Assembly (NCBI RefSeq): GCF_022347765.1
Contig: NZ_JAKRFZ010000001.1
Span: forward strand, 310,001-374,000
DNA: 64,000 bases
Reading direction: 5' to 3'
DNA from: Pseudoalteromonas sp. OOF1S-7
GTDB taxonomy: Bacteria > Pseudomonadota > Gammaproteobacteria > Enterobacterales > Alteromonadaceae
A model generated the notes under the pieces. It saw only the letters and a program-made list of their open reading frames with translations, was not told the origin of the DNA and did no database searches. Of the stretch, positions 18,434 to 28,394 are shown one piece after another. The translations under genes were made by a program, and so were the position numbers. Each line of letters begins with the position of its first letter. Within the stretch, counting starts at the first letter, position 1.

Positions 18434-19063
18434 AAAGTCACTCAGCTGAGCATAGCTATGACACAATGCCAGTGGTGTATAAGCTGTGAGTTGCGCTGCG
18501 CTGGCAGCGCCAAAGGTTACGGCGATAGCGGGTACATGTGCATTGCTGGCCAGTTGCATATCAATCCCTGTATCACCCACCATAATTGCCTCTTCTGGGG
18601 GTACACCCAACTCGCTTAAGATCTGCAGTAACATATCAGGATCGGGTTTTGACTTTGCGTCATCTGCCGTTCTAGTGACACAAAAATAGTCACTCAAGCC
18701 ACTGTGTGCCAGCAGGTTATCCAAACCAGCGCGGCTTTTACCTGTCGCAACCGCAAGTAAAATGCCCTGAGCTTTCAGTTCGGCCAGCAGTGCTTCAACT
18801 CCCTCAAACACAGTTATGGGCGTTGTGTCTTCTTTATATAGACGTTTATAGGTTTGTGCTAACTCAGCTGCCATTGCTTGTTGCTCTGGAAACAAGGTCA
18901 CCATAGCCGTTTCTAGTGATAACCCGATTATCGACTTGGCGGCGTCATTCGAGATGGGCTCAAGCCCATGACATGCCACGACTTTATGCAAGGTATTGAC
19001 AATTTTTGGCACCGTGTCCATAACTGTGCCATCCCAATCGAAAATAACCAGTTTATATGCCAT
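18395..19063 (-). CDS. HAD-IA family hydrolase, phosphoglycolate-phosphatase-like
   Basis: 222 residues. HAD motif I FDWDGTVMDT (nucleophile Asp9, acid/base Asp11), motif II threonine in AVATGKSRAGL, motif III Lys in DAKSKPDPDML, motif IV VGDTGIDMQLA are all present, with an alpha-helical C1 cap between motifs I and II. Substrate unknown; close relatives include Gph and pyrophosphatase PpaX. Its start overlaps the rluC stop by 11 bases, so it is co-translated with rluC, and its 3' end overlaps maf on the opposite strand. Confidence 0.88.
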   Translation of the reverse strand: MAYKLVIFDWDGTVMDTVPKIVNTLHKVVACHGLEPISNDAAKSIIGLSLETAMVTLFPEQQAMAAELAQTYKRLYKEDTTPITVFEGVEALLAELKAQGILLAVATGKSRAGLDNLLAHSGLSDYFCVTRTADDAKSKPDPDMLLQILSELGVPPEEAIMVGDTGIDMQLASNAHVPAIAVTFGAASAAQLTAYTPLALCHSYAQLSDFLLSEYIDAELCQ

Positions 19064-20015
19064 GGGTACCTCTTAGTGTTGTCAGGCAGTGCTCCAGCGC
19101 TTTATCCAGTGGTGCTTCAACATGTAGCGTAGTCTCATGCTTAGGATGGATAAATCTAAGCTCACGGGCATGCAAGAACAAGCGACCCAGGCCCAGCTGG
19201 CGCATTTGGCTGTCAAACACCTGATCGCCATACTTATCATCACACGCTATTGGGTGACCTTTGCACTGAGTGTGCACACGGATCTGGTGGGTGCGTCCTG
19301 TGACAGGCGATGCCTGAACCAAGGTCGCACCATTGAAACGCTCCAGTACCCGAAAGCGCGTATGCGACGCTTTGCCTTCTTCGTGATCAACTCGCACCAC
19401 CCGCTCGCCGGATTGCAGGGTGTTTTTGCGCAGCGGCTCAGTAACATTTTTATGCTTTGCAGACCACTCACCACACACCAGTGCCCAGTAATTCTTTTCC
19501 ATGGTTTTTTCTCTGAGCTGTTCGTGCAACCCCTTGAGAATGGCGCGACGTTTTGAGATCAATAAACAGCCGGAGGTATCGCGATCGAGACGGTGTACTA
19601 ACTCCAGGCTCTTTTCTTCCGGGCGCAAAGCACGAATTGCTTCAATCAGTCCATAGCTCAGACCGCTGCCGCCATGAACCGCCATTCCGGATGGCTTATT
19701 CATGACAATCAGATATTTATCTTCATACAGAATCGCATCTTCGAGCCCGGCTACTTTGTCCAGATTCTTCGGTACAAACTCTGACTTTTCAGCCACTTTA
19801 ACCGGCGGAATACGCACTTCGTCGTTCAGTTGCAGCTTATACACCGGCTTGACCCGCTTTTTGTTAACCCTGACCTCCCCTTTGCGAAGAATTTTGTAGA
19901 TTGCACTCTTTGGCACCCCTTTGAGGTGGGTAAGCAAAAAGTTATCTATGCGCTGACCGAGTTGGTCTTCTGTTATGGTTACAAAACTTACCTTTAAGCC
20001 GGTTTTTTCTGACAT
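19053..20015 (-). CDS. rluC: 23S rRNA pseudouridine(955/2504/2580) synthase
   Basis: 320 residues. An S4 RNA-binding domain (about 15-75, GQRIDNFLLTHLKGVPKSAIYKILRKGEVRVNKKR) precedes the RluA-type catalytic domain with HRLDRDTSG; Asp144 is the catalytic residue and matches E. coli numbering. RTHQIRVH is the second family motif. The enzyme modifies three uridines in 23S rRNA. It is divergent from rne, the arrangement also found in E. coli. Confidence 0.94.
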   Translation of the reverse strand: MSEKTGLKVSFVTITEDQLGQRIDNFLLTHLKGVPKSAIYKILRKGEVRVNKKRVKPVYKLQLNDEVRIPPVKVAEKSEFVPKNLDKVAGLEDAILYEDKYLIVMNKPSGMAVHGGSGLSYGLIEAIRALRPEEKSLELVHRLDRDTSGCLLISKRRAILKGLHEQLREKTMEKNYWALVCGEWSAKHKNVTEPLRKNTLQSGERVVRVDHEEGKASHTRFRVLERFNGATLVQASPVTGRTHQIRVHTQCKGHPIACDDKYGDQVFDSQMRQLGLGRLFLHARELRFIHPKHETTLHVEAPLDKALEHCLTTLRGTHGI

Positions 20016-20525
20016 TGCCTAATCACTGAATTGAGTAATAATTTAGTTGCTATCACGCAGGTATTAGTGGGATAATCGGCCCGCCTATCTTTGCGAGCGT
20101 GCTTTTTATCGCATTGATGCCGCTGTGATGCACATCTTGGGTGGAGGATCATACAGATTAGAGCTGAGATTTCCACAGCTTTATCGACCCGGCCCAGTGA
20201 CAAATACGTGCGTTTAATCTGAAATGAAGCGTGTAATAGTTCATTGTACTGATTAAACACAGCTAAATAACCGAAATTAAAAGCAATAATTATTAATGTC
20301 TTGTGTAGTTTAGTCGGGATACGTTTAGGCCCGTGCGACATCTGCAAGTTGAGTGAAACACTCAGTAACCCGCCACTTAAAAAGCAGTGTGGCGTAAGCG
20401 TTGCATGCGGATGTAAATGATTGTTCCCGTCTCCCAGTCGTGAGACTGCATTATAAAAATAGGAACACTAAACACCTGAACTAGCGTGCACAGGCAAAGT
20501 GTAAAAAATTAAGTAGAGTAAAAAT
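20016..20525 (+). promoter_or_regulatory. rluC-rne divergent region with structured rne leader
   Basis: This 510-base gap has no convincing gene; a minus-strand open frame of 117 codons there has no family signal or ribosome site. Small hairpins are visible in the plus-strand RNA: GAGTG/CACTC with an AAA loop (20351-20363), CGCCAC/GTGGCG (20371-20394), and alternative stems CAGTC/GACTG or GTCTC/GAGAC (20429-20448). In E. coli the long rne 5' UTR folds into hairpins that RNase E binds to regulate its own mRNA. A similar role here is inference from position and structure. Confidence 0.5.
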
Positions 20526-23500
20526 ATGAAACGTATGCTGATCAATGCGACGCAGCAAGAAGAAATGCGCGTTGCACTGGTTGACGGCCAGCGTCTGTAC
20601 GATCTTGATATCGAAAGCCCTGGTCATGAACAGAAAAAAGCCAATATTTACAAAGGTAAAATCACTCGTATAGAACCTTCCCTAGAAGCCGCTTTTGTTG
20701 ATTATGGTGCTGAGCGCCACGGTTTTCTCCCTCTCAAAGAAATTGCCAAAACATACTTCCCTTCAGGTTATACCTTCAATGGACGCCCTAACATTAAAGA
20801 TGTGATCAAAGAAGGCCAGGAAGTCATCGTTCAGGTCGATAAAGAGGAACGAGGCCAAAAAGGGGCGGCACTGACCACTTTTATCAGTGTGGCCGGTAGT
20901 TACCTGGTACTGATGCCCAATAACCCTCGTGCAGGCGGTATTTCTCGCCGTATCGAAGGCGATGAACGTATCGAATTGAAAGAAGCGCTGAGTCGCCTGA
21001 ACCTGCCAAAAGGCATGGGTCTGATCGTACGTACAGCGGGTGTGGGCAAGTCTTTTGAAGAATTAGAATACGATCTGAAAGCCCTGCTGGTGCACTGGGA
21101 AGCTATCCAGAATGCAGCCAATAGCGGCAAAGCACCGTTCTTAATTCATCAGGAAAGTAATGTAATTTTCCGCGCTATTCGCGACTATTTACGCCGCGAT
21201 ATCGGTGAGATCCTAATTGATAAAGCCCGTGTATTCGAAGAAGCAAAAGCCCATATTGAGCGCTTTCGCCCTGACTTCATCAACCGCGTTAAGTTGTACC
21301 AGAACGATGTTCCGCTGTTCACACACTATCAAATCGAAAGCCAGATAGAGTCGGCTTTCCAGCGTGAAGTACGCTTACCTTCTGGCGGCTCGATCGTAAT
21401 TGATCCAACCGAAGCACTGACCTCTATCGATATCAACTCCTCCAAAGCGACCAAAGGTGGCGATATTGAAGAAACGGCGTTAAATACCAACCTCGAAGCT
21501 GCTGACGAAATTGCCCGTCAACTACGTTTGCGCGACCTAGGTGGCCTGATAGTAATCGACTTCATTGATATGACGCCACCGCGTCACCAGCGTGAAGTAG
21601 AGAACCGCCTGAAAGATGCAGTACGGGCAGACCGCGCCCGTGTACAGATTGGCAAAATTTCACGCTTCGGCCTGCTAGAAATGTCACGCCAGCGCTTGCG
21701 CCCTTCACTGGGTGAAGCCAGCCAACATTCTTGTCCCCGTTGTGACGGCCAGGGCACGATTCGTTCAAACGAATCGATTGCTTTGTCTATTTTGCGTCTC
21801 ATCGAAGAAGAAGCGATTAAAGAAAACACCGCTCAGGTTAACGCGCAAGTGCCTGTAAAAGTAGGCTCTTACCTGCTTAACGAAAAACGCCGGGCGGTAC
21901 AGCGCATTGAAAAGCGCCACAATTGTGACGTTGTGATCATTCCTAACCAACACATGGAAACACCCCATTATGACGTGGTTCGCCTGCGCAAAGACGATGT
22001 GCCAGAGAGTGTGAGCTACGAGCAGGTTGTGACTCCTGAAGTTGAAGTGGTCGCTACACCAATAGCTACCCCTGTGGTCAAAGAAGAGCCTGTTCTGAAA
22101 GGCGTCGCTATGCCAACAGCGCCAGCACCTGCACCTCAACCCACAGAAGCAGCTAAACAACCTCAAGCGCAGAAGCAAGCAGAAGAGGAAGTCGGCTTAC
22201 TAAGTCGTATTGGAACATGGCTGAAAGGCTTGTTTGGTGGTGAGGAAGAGCAAAAAGAGGAAGAACAGCCTAAGCAGCAACCTCGCCAGCGTCAGGACAA
22301 TCGTCGCCGTAACCAGCAGCGCCGTAAGAGCCGTAATCGTAATGACCGTCGCAACGATGAGCGCAATGACAACCGCAAAGTTGAGCACGGCAAAAGCGAT
22401 GACAAGACTCGCAAAGATGAGCAAAACGACAACCAGGAACGCAGCGAAGGCCGTAATAAGCGCCGTCGCCAGAACCAGCGTCGCCGTAACGACTCAGACA
22501 AATCAAAGCAAACTGCTGAGCAAAATGCTGAGCAAAATGCTGAGCAAAAACAAGATGGCACAGAACAGGTAACTCAGGAGAAAGCGAACAAGCCACGCCG
22601 TCAACGCCGCAACCTGAAAAAGAAAGTGCGAATTGAAAGTGAAACCCAAGTTGCTCAAGCCACTGATGAGGCTGCTAAAGTACAACCAGAGGGTACACAG
22701 GAACCTGTGCAACAACCTGAACAAGTTGCAGACCAAAACACTGAGGCTGTTGTCAATGAAGCTGCCCCACAGGAAGAGGTGAAACAGACACAAACAGCTG
22801 AAACCTCCGCGAACGAGGTAGCAACTCAAACTCAGGGACAAAGTCAGGACAAATCACAAGTTGAAGAGACCCCTGACGAAGACCAAGAGCAACGTGAACA
22901 ACCTCGTACTCGTTCTCGTCGCTCTCCGCGTCATCTAAGAGCAGCAGGCCAAAAGCGCAAACGTAATGAGAATAAAGACGCAACGCCTGCGTTTGTTCCT
23001 GTCGCGGATCAGGCTGCAGCCGAGTTTGAAGCTGAGTTAAACGCCACAGCAAAAGCATCAGACGTTGATTCACAAGAAGCGGCAAGCGTTTCTGAAACTG
23101 AGGCAGCCGCTGTTAAAGCTAAAGCCCCGGTAGCAGAACAGGCTGATGAAGCGCCGAAGGCTGATATCCCTGCTCCAGTGCGGGAGGAAGAAGCATCCGT
23201 TGTTGAAGCATCTGTCACAAAATCAGTGGAAGAAGCGCCAATTTCTGATACACCCGCTACTGAGCCCGTGGAAGCAGCGCCGATTGCTGATACAACCGTT
23301 ACTGAGCCCGTGGAAGCAGCGCCGATTGCTGATACACCTGCTACTGAGCCCGTGGAAGCAGCGCCGATTGCTGATACACCCGCTACTGAGCCCGTGGAAG
23401 CAGCGTCGATTGCTGATACACCCGCTACTGAGCCTGTGGAAGCAGCACCGATTGCTGATACACCCGCTAATGAGCCTGTGGAAGCAGCGCCGATTGCTGA

Positions 23501-23945
23501 TACACCCGCTACTGAGCCTGTGGAAGCAGCGCCGATTGCTGATACACCCGCTACTGAGCCTGTGGAAGAAGCGCCGATTGCTGATACACCCGCTACTGAG
23601 CCTGTGGAAGAAGCGCCGATTGCTAATACACCAGCTGCGAAGCCAGTAGAAGAAGTACCGGTTGCCGCCCCTCCAGCAGAACACGTGGAAGAAGCACCTG
23701 CTGAAACCGCACCACTTGCACAAGCAACAGAATCGGCTGTGTCAGTACGTGTGCGTTATCAATGCGGTGCTGCAGCACCGATGACAAAAGCAGCGGCTGA
23801 TAGCAGTGCTGATAATGCCATTACAGTCCTGCCAATGCCTGACTCTATGCGCGAAAAAGTCAGCGACAGTGGCCAAGGCTCAGGCTCTAAGTCTCCGACA
23901 GCAAGAGCAAGCTCAGCCATGGCTTCACCCGCAAGTTACGAATAG
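20526..23945 (+). CDS. rne: Ribonuclease E
   Basis: 1139 residues. The catalytic half holds an S1 domain (about 37-120, [19 protein letters not shown]), the 5'-sensor/RNase H-like region, the metal-binding aspartates Asp302 ([13 protein letters not shown]) and Asp345 (IVIDFIDM), and the Zn-link CPRCDGQG (Cys403, Cys406) that joins subunits of the tetramer. After about 530 come an amphipathic segment near [14 protein letters not shown] (membrane anchor in E. coli), Arg-rich tracts ([17 protein letters not shown]), long acidic/Gln-rich stretches, and ten 14-residue repeats at 903-1042. The end keeps GAAAPMTKA, like the conserved C-terminal APMT motif of other RNase E proteins. RNase E starts mRNA decay and processes rRNA and tRNA as the scaffold of the degradosome. 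Confidence 0.96.
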   Translation: MKRMLINATQQEEMRVALVDGQRLYDLDIESPGHEQKKANIYKGKITRIEPSLEAAFVDYGAERHGFLPLKEIAKTYFPSGYTFNGRPNIKDVIKEGQEVIVQVDKEERGQKGAALTTFISVAGSYLVLMPNNPRAGGISRRIEGDERIELKEALSRLNLPKGMGLIVRTAGVGKSFEELEYDLKALLVHWEAIQNAANSGKAPFLIHQESNVIFRAIRDYLRRDIGEILIDKARVFEEAKAHIERFRPDFINRVKLYQNDVPLFTHYQIESQIESAFQREVRLPSGGSIVIDPTEALTSIDINSSKATKGGDIEETALNTNLEAADEIARQLRLRDLGGLIVIDFIDMTPPRHQREVENRLKDAVRADRARVQIGKISRFGLLEMSRQRLRPSLGEASQHSCPRCDGQGTIRSNESIALSILRLIEEEAIKENTAQVNAQVPVKVGSYLLNEKRRAVQRIEKRHNCDVVIIPNQHMETPHYDVVRLRKDDVPESVSYEQVVTPEVEVVATPIATPVVKEEPVLKGVAMPTAPAPAPQPTEAAKQPQAQKQAEEEVGLLSRIGTWLKGLFGGEEEQKEEEQPKQQPRQRQDNRRRNQQRRKSRNRNDRRNDERNDNRKVEHGKSDDKTRKDEQNDNQERSEGRNKRRRQNQRRRNDSDKSKQTAEQNAEQNAEQKQDGTEQVTQEKANKPRRQRRNLKKKVRIESETQVAQATDEAAKVQPEGTQEPVQQPEQVADQNTEAVVNEAAPQEEVKQTQTAETSANEVATQTQGQSQDKSQVEETPDEDQEQREQPRTRSRRSPRHLRAAGQKRKRNENKDATPAFVPVADQAAAEFEAELNATAKASDVDSQEAASVSETEAAAVKAKAPVAEQADEAPKADIPAPVREEEASVVEASVTKSVEEAPISDTPATEPVEAAPIADTTVTEPVEAAPIADTPATEPVEAAPIADTPATEPVEAASIADTPATEPVEAAPIADTPANEPVEAAPIADTPATEPVEAAPIADTPATEPVEEAPIADTPATEPVEEAPIANTPAAKPVEEVPVAAPPAEHVEEAPAETAPLAQATESAVSVRVRYQCGAAAPMTKAAADSSADNAITVLPMPDSMREKVSDSGQGSGSKSPTARASSAMASPASYE
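23232..23651 (+). repeat. Ten tandem 42-bp repeats inside rne
   Basis: Each unit encodes a variant of [17 protein letters not shown] copies are near identical in the middle and diverge toward both ends (for example SDT, TTV, NTPAAK variants), the usual pattern of expansion by slippage or unequal exchange. Frame is kept throughout. The repeat makes an acidic, proline-rich, probably unfolded linker in the degradosome scaffold half. Confidence 0.95.
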
Positions 23946-23965
23946 GTTTTTGTATTAAACCGCCT

Positions 23966-23992
23966 AAAAGGGCCGCATGAGCGGCCCTTTTT
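23966..23992 (+). terminator. rne intrinsic terminator
   Basis: GGGCCGC and GCGGCCC pair around an ATGA loop, with A4 before and T5 after, starting about 20 bases past the rne stop. Confidence 0.9.
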
Positions 23993-24533
23993 GATCCCTT
24001 CATAAGCACTCGTCGACTTTACCTTTGCTGGCTCTCCTCTGCACATAACCTATTAGCAATCTCAGTGCGAGAAAGCCATATCTATGACACGACTAATTTT
24101 CAATGACCCGCTCAACAGTATAGTGAGTCCCCCGCTAAGCTGTGTTCAGCGCCGGGAGTAGCCAGAATCGGCACACCACTATCTAACACCAATTTCACTT
24201 AATATCTGTTCAATTTGACGGAGCAAATATGACGCTAACTGTGTTAAAAATTTCTCATTTAGAACCTTTACCTAAGGTATGAGTTCGCAAATTCTTGCCT
24301 GGTTATCGAACATATTTCTCGCCTCAAAATAGAACACTATATTAAGCAAATTGGTATCAACAAACGAGTCTGAGGCGAATGTAGTGGGACTCAAGTGTAT
24401 TGGTATAGCGGATCGCTATATCTATAACAAGGCAGGTATGAAATGAAGGTTAATGACTGCGAAGTGTGCTGCAAACAGGGCGAGGAATAAGTGGAAATAC
24501 CAGAACGATTAGCTCTGATATTTCAGTTTCGGA
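23993..24533. other. Intergenic region, no gene recognised
   Basis: About 540 bases between the rne terminator and the end of the transglycosylase gene. Visible items: inverted TCGCCTCA/TGAGGCGA arms about 45 bases apart near 24318-24378, and a perfect hairpin TATAGCG-GAT-CGCTATA at 24404-24420. A 17-codon open frame at 24229-24282 has GGAG in front of its ATG but no other support. The region could be a decayed mobile fragment or hold a small RNA; the sequence alone does not decide. Confidence 0.4.
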
Positions 24534-25847
24534 TTAAATATACAACTTTTCAGTCGCCAGCACTTTCTTCAGGTATCGGCGTGTCTCATTGTAGGGTAAC
24601 CCCTGCTGTAACGCTTCCAGCACACGCTCAGGGGATAATGAGTTAATCACCCTTGCTGCGCGTTTTATATTGCGAGAGCCGTCCGCATTAAACACACTCG
24701 CGACATTACCAGCCCCCGTATTATAAGCCGCTATCATACAATACTTACGACTTAGAGGATCTTTAATTGCACTCAAGTAGCGATCGTTGAGGAGATGCAA
24801 ATACGCTGTACCTGCTTCAATATTGTTGTCGACCACATACAGATACGGTGGACTCATTGGCTCATCCAGCTTGTGCAGGAAGCGATTAACATCGACCCCG
24901 GCGCTGGTTGGTACTATCTGCATTAAGCCAAATGCCGGAATATGTGACTTGGCTAAGGGGTTAAAATGGCTCTCTGTGTGCATAACCGCCAACACCAGGC
25001 TTGACTCAATTTCAAAACGCTCACTTTGCCTTGCTATTTGATCCTGATATTCCGAGGCGCGCTTATGTGCCAGACCATTTTTCGGCATTTTTATCCGTAC
25101 CTGGGTCACCTGCTGAGGCTCAGTTTCAGAGATCTTTCTGACAGATTTGGTAAGATTTTTAATTCGCTTGGTCGCCAGCGCATCCAGCTCCGCTTTTTTC
25201 GTTGTTAGCTGCTTACTCGCAGCTTCCACCTTGTGTGGATCTGAGCCCAATGCCAGCGCCTCATCAGCCTGCTGCTCGGCTAGCTTTTTCTGTTCCTGGG
25301 TTTGCTGTTTGATCTGTGCCTTTGCTGCAATGATAGATTTCACACGCAGCCCGTTATCTATCGCAGCTTGCTCTCGTTCGCTGACACCACTAGCCAATGA
25401 TTCACCACTGAGGAAGGACTGGAACAGCTTACGTTCAGATTGCCTAAACCTTTCAATGGCTTGCGAAATCTGCTGATCTGAGACGTGCGTTCCTGCATGA
25501 TGGCGTACGCTAAGGACTAACTCGTTGTTTTCAAAATCAACTTCCAGGCGTTCCCGATTATCCTCGGAATATCTGACAAACTGGCCTTGATCAGAGACTT
25601 TTGCTTCTCCCCACTGCTGGATCAGTTGGTCACGAAACGCATCAAACTCTGCAAAATGCGCTTCAACATAGTCATTAAACTCTTGTAAATGTTGCGCCTT
25701 ATAGCGCTCAAATTCTGTTTGTTCCTGGGCGCTGTTGTCATAGGTTTGCATTGCCGCTTCCAGCTCATTAAATAAACCGGATGTACTGGCAACCGCGGCA
25801 GCGGCGGCAAACTGAGATGCAATCGTCAATGCAAGTATGGTTTTCAC
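24534..25847 (-). CDS. Membrane-bound lytic murein transglycosylase, MltC-like (DUF3393 + SLT)
   Basis: 437 residues, GTG start with AGGAG seven bases upstream. A signal peptide (about 1-20) leads into a DUF3393-like N-terminal domain and a long charged, Gln/Lys-rich coiled coil (about 170-245). The C-terminal lysozyme-like SLT domain has the catalytic Glu in LAVMHTESHFNP, followed by AFGLMQIVPTSAG and MIAAYNTGAGNV. Such enzymes cleave peptidoglycan to 1,6-anhydro products in the periplasm. No lipobox cysteine is seen, unlike E. coli MltC. It is 51 bases downstream of an LPP20-type lipoprotein gene on the same strand, probably one transcript. Confidence 0.87.
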   Translation of the reverse strand: MKTILALTIASQFAAAAAVASTSGLFNELEAAMQTYDNSAQEQTEFERYKAQHLQEFNDYVEAHFAEFDAFRDQLIQQWGEAKVSDQGQFVRYSEDNRERLEVDFENNELVLSVRHHAGTHVSDQQISQAIERFRQSERKLFQSFLSGESLASGVSEREQAAIDNGLRVKSIIAAKAQIKQQTQEQKKLAEQQADEALALGSDPHKVEAASKQLTTKKAELDALATKRIKNLTKSVRKISETEPQQVTQVRIKMPKNGLAHKRASEYQDQIARQSERFEIESSLVLAVMHTESHFNPLAKSHIPAFGLMQIVPTSAGVDVNRFLHKLDEPMSPPYLYVVDNNIEAGTAYLHLLNDRYLSAIKDPLSRKYCMIAAYNTGAGNVASVFNADGSRNIKRAARVINSLSPERVLEALQQGLPYNETRRYLKKVLATEKLYI

Positions 25848-25898
25848 AGCCCACTCCTATCAATGAATGGCGCACCTTACGGTGCGCTTACGATTCGA

Positions 25899-26477
25899 TT
25901 AATTGGTTAATCTGGCGATTTCTTTTTCCAGATCTTTTTCTGCTTTAAATGCTTTAAACTCTTGGTACAGGAATTGCTCATCCTGAGGGTTTATTTGCTT
26001 CTTACTCTCTTTTACCAGGTCTTTAAAGAGGCTTTTTGTCAATGCCGGTGATAATGTCGTCAGCGCACAAAAATAATCCTTGCCACCAATCTCGACCACG
26101 TCTGCTTTAATCACGCGAGAGCCATTGAGTGTTTGCTTTGTCAATTGCTTTGAAACTGAGCTAAAGGTCGCGCCTACGGTCGTTTCCTCATTCGCATCGG
26201 TACGGTTTGCAAATGTTTTGTCCAGGCCTTCAATGCGCGTTTCAATCTGTTGTGCCAGTGCCAGTCTTGCATTAGCCACAGCCATTTTCTGGTCAATCGA
26301 GATGTTTCCAGAAAATTTCACGCAATCTGCAGCAGCGATGCCGTTTTCAACAGCCGGATTTAACACCCAGTCAGGTATATTAATTTTCGACTCAGAGGCT
26401 GATTTTTCTCCAGTCGAGCTACAGGCTGTTAACATCCCTGCCACGAGCATAGTAGTAATAAGCGGTTTGATCTTCAT
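25899..26477 (-). CDS. LPP20 family lipoprotein
   Basis: 192 residues from the ATG that gives a lipoprotein signal peptide (lipobox LTAC, Cys19); the frame is open 17 codons further upstream. After IPDWVLNPAVENGIAAADCVK, typical of LPP20 domains, it contains the conserved helix of repeated Ala/Leu (AVANARLALAQQIETRIEGL). LPP20 proteins are envelope proteins of unclear function; some relatives (FlgP) support flagellar structures. It faces, across a 202-base divergent region, an operon containing another LPP20 lipoprotein. Likely co-transcribed with the transglycosylase. Confidence 0.82.
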   Translation of the reverse strand: MKIKPLITTMLVAGMLTACSSTGEKSASESKINIPDWVLNPAVENGIAAADCVKFSGNISIDQKMAVANARLALAQQIETRIEGLDKTFANRTDANEETTVGATFSSVSKQLTKQTLNGSRVIKADVVEIGGKDYFCALTTLSPALTKSLFKDLVKESKKQINPQDEQFLYQEFKAFKAEKDLEKEIARLTN

Positions 26478-26553
26478 GATATTGTCCTTCGAGCTATTGA
26501 TTGCTAAGCGATGATTTAAATTTAACAAAAGCCTGATTGCTTTACAGTAATAA

Positions 26554-26577
26554 ATTGTAAGAACGATTTCTTACAAT
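26554..26577. promoter_or_regulatory. 24-bp inverted repeat between divergent lipoprotein operons
   Basis: Arms ATTGTAAGAA and TTCTTACAAT are perfect complements separated by four bases. The site lies 77 bases from one lipoprotein start and 103 from the other, a natural place for a dimeric regulator that controls both. No regulator gene is adjacent, and I cannot assign the motif to a known factor. Confidence 0.55.
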
Positions 26578-26636
26578 ATTCAGCTTCAAAAAAAGCAAAA
26601 TAATCTTTAAGTTAGTGCAAATATATCCAACTTTTT

Positions 26637-26645
26637 TGGTATAGT
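26637..26645 (+). promoter_or_regulatory. Extended -10 promoter for lipoprotein operon
   Basis: TGGTATAGT is an extended -10 element (TGn-TATAGT) 34 bases upstream of the first ATG of the plus-strand lipoprotein operon. No clear -35 hexamer is seen, as is usual for this class. Confidence 0.5.
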
Positions 26646-26679
26646 CACCGTAAACTTTATTACAAGCAAAGGAAGCGTA

Positions 26680-28389
26680 ATGCTATCTCTATTCAATACT
26701 TTGCATTATCGAGCTTGGTTAACCGTGGCCCTGATTGTGGTTCTGACTGGATGCAATACAACACCCGCCAACAAAAATTCAATTTTGCTTGCTCAGCAAG
26801 GCCAGTTTGAACAAGCTAAATCTGCGATAGAAACAAGTTACTCGGCTTCAGGTAAAAACAAGTTACTGCGCTATCTTGAACTAGGCACATTGTATCACCT
26901 AGAGCAAAGGTACCAGCTAAGTAACGAAAACCTAGACAAAGCCAAAGCGATTATTGAAGAACAATACACCATCAGTGTTTCGGAGCAAGCTCTGGCATTG
27001 CTAAGTGGCCCTACATATACCACATTCTCCGGTAAGGAGTTCCATCGCCCCCTGATCAACGTATTTAAAGCACTTAACTATAATGCTTTAGCAAATCGAC
27101 ATCCTGCACAGAGACAATACTACCTGGATGCCGCTCTGGTTGAAATGCGCCAGCTTGATACCTATTTGTCGACCCTCACCGATGAAACGGGTGGCTATGA
27201 TGGCAACCCGAGTGGCGACGGACTCACTGACAGAGTAATGCGTATTTTGCAGCCGCTTTTGGCACCCAACGACCTGCTGAAAAACGTCGACTATAAAGAT
27301 GACGCATTTGCGCATTATATCAGTGGTATTCTGTATGAAAGCAGCAACGAATTGGATGCTGCCCGCATTCAGTATCAAAGAGCTGCTTCGGCATTTGAAC
27401 AAGGTTTTGCCGACCAATACAACTTAGGCAAGCACGCCACAAAACAGGCCTATACGGACCTGGCACGCGTCATGCGAAAAGCCGGTGGCTATCGTAATGA
27501 GCTGAACGAACTCGAGAAAAAATGGGGCGACAGCATTACTGAAACCACGCAACCGGGTCCCCGCCTGACAGTCGTTCAGAATGCGGGCATTGGCCCACAA
27601 CGCAAAGAATTTAATTTACTACTGAGAGCAGATCACAGTGCTAAAGCACTGGTTGTTACCCCCATCCTTTGGGGAACACCAGCTGAACGAAAAGCGCAAA
27701 TGTGGTGGTTTCAGATGCTATACGCAGACACCAGCCTGTTCGATATGATGCAAAATTATGCCACCGGCGACTTAGGTGACGTTGCCATGGGGGTATTGAC
27801 TAAACGCCTGCCATTGGGCGACACCCTGTGGCAAAGTGCAAAAACGGCTGGATTGATAGACGCACTGGAACACGGTAGTCGTATCGCGGTGACTTACCTT
27901 GAGCCATTCAAGCAAAAAATAGACAAATCTGAACTTTGGATTGAGGGCAAAAAAGTCGCAGAACTGGATAACTATCACTCTGTTAGCCTGCTGACCCTGC
28001 AAAGCGCACTGAAAAATGCCAACCGGGAAATGCAAATTGCACTTACCCGTGAAGTGGTTAAGGCTATGACAGCCCATAAAGCAATACAAAGCACCGGGCT
28101 GCAAACATTTGATGGCTTTGCTAAGTTGGCAACCAGCGTGATGAACGCAGTCACGGCCAGTGCTGACTTACGTCAATGGCAGTCGCTCCCAGCTCAGATT
28201 AAACTCACCCAGGTACCGGTGACATTGGGCACCGTTAATATCACGCTCAAAACTAAACTGCGCTCGGGCAAAGTAATAGAACAATCTGACACACTTGAAA
28301 TCAACGAAAATATGACGCTGTGGCATACCCGTACTTTCATTGAAAGTGCCCAATCCGCAGCACCAACCACTCTGCTTACAATGGAATAA
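26680..28389 (+). CDS. COG3014 family lipoprotein
   Basis: 569 residues with a lipobox LTGC (Cys25). The N-terminal half has helical, TPR-like segments (LLAQQGQFEQAKSAIE; LELGTLYHLEQRYQLSNENLDKA; FAHYISGILYESSNELDAARIQYQRA), and the C-terminal half is mostly beta. Proteins of this kind occur in marine gammaproteobacteria upstream of LpoB-like and LPP20 lipoproteins, as here, so a shared envelope function is likely; the function itself is unknown. The ATG has AAGGAAG upstream, and the next gene starts six bases after its stop. Confidence 0.78.
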   Translation: MLSLFNTLHYRAWLTVALIVVLTGCNTTPANKNSILLAQQGQFEQAKSAIETSYSASGKNKLLRYLELGTLYHLEQRYQLSNENLDKAKAIIEEQYTISVSEQALALLSGPTYTTFSGKEFHRPLINVFKALNYNALANRHPAQRQYYLDAALVEMRQLDTYLSTLTDETGGYDGNPSGDGLTDRVMRILQPLLAPNDLLKNVDYKDDAFAHYISGILYESSNELDAARIQYQRAASAFEQGFADQYNLGKHATKQAYTDLARVMRKAGGYRNELNELEKKWGDSITETTQPGPRLTVVQNAGIGPQRKEFNLLLRADHSAKALVVTPILWGTPAERKAQMWWFQMLYADTSLFDMMQNYATGDLGDVAMGVLTKRLPLGDTLWQSAKTAGLIDALEHGSRIAVTYLEPFKQKIDKSELWIEGKKVAELDNYHSVSLLTLQSALKNANREMQIALTREVVKAMTAHKAIQSTGLQTFDGFAKLATSVMNAVTASADLRQWQSLPAQIKLTQVPVTLGTVNITLKTKLRSGKVIEQSDTLEINENMTLWHTRTFIESAQSAAPTTLLTME

Positions 28390-28394
28390 TTGTT

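Noticed and set aside
19994..20347. Minus-strand frame of 117 codons in the rne leader
   Set aside because: No ribosome site, no family pattern, odd composition, and it overlaps the rluC start and the rne leader region.
23146..23723. Long open frames on both strands over the rne repeat
   Set aside because: A 42-bp repeat without stops keeps every frame open; products are low-complexity shadows of RNase E.
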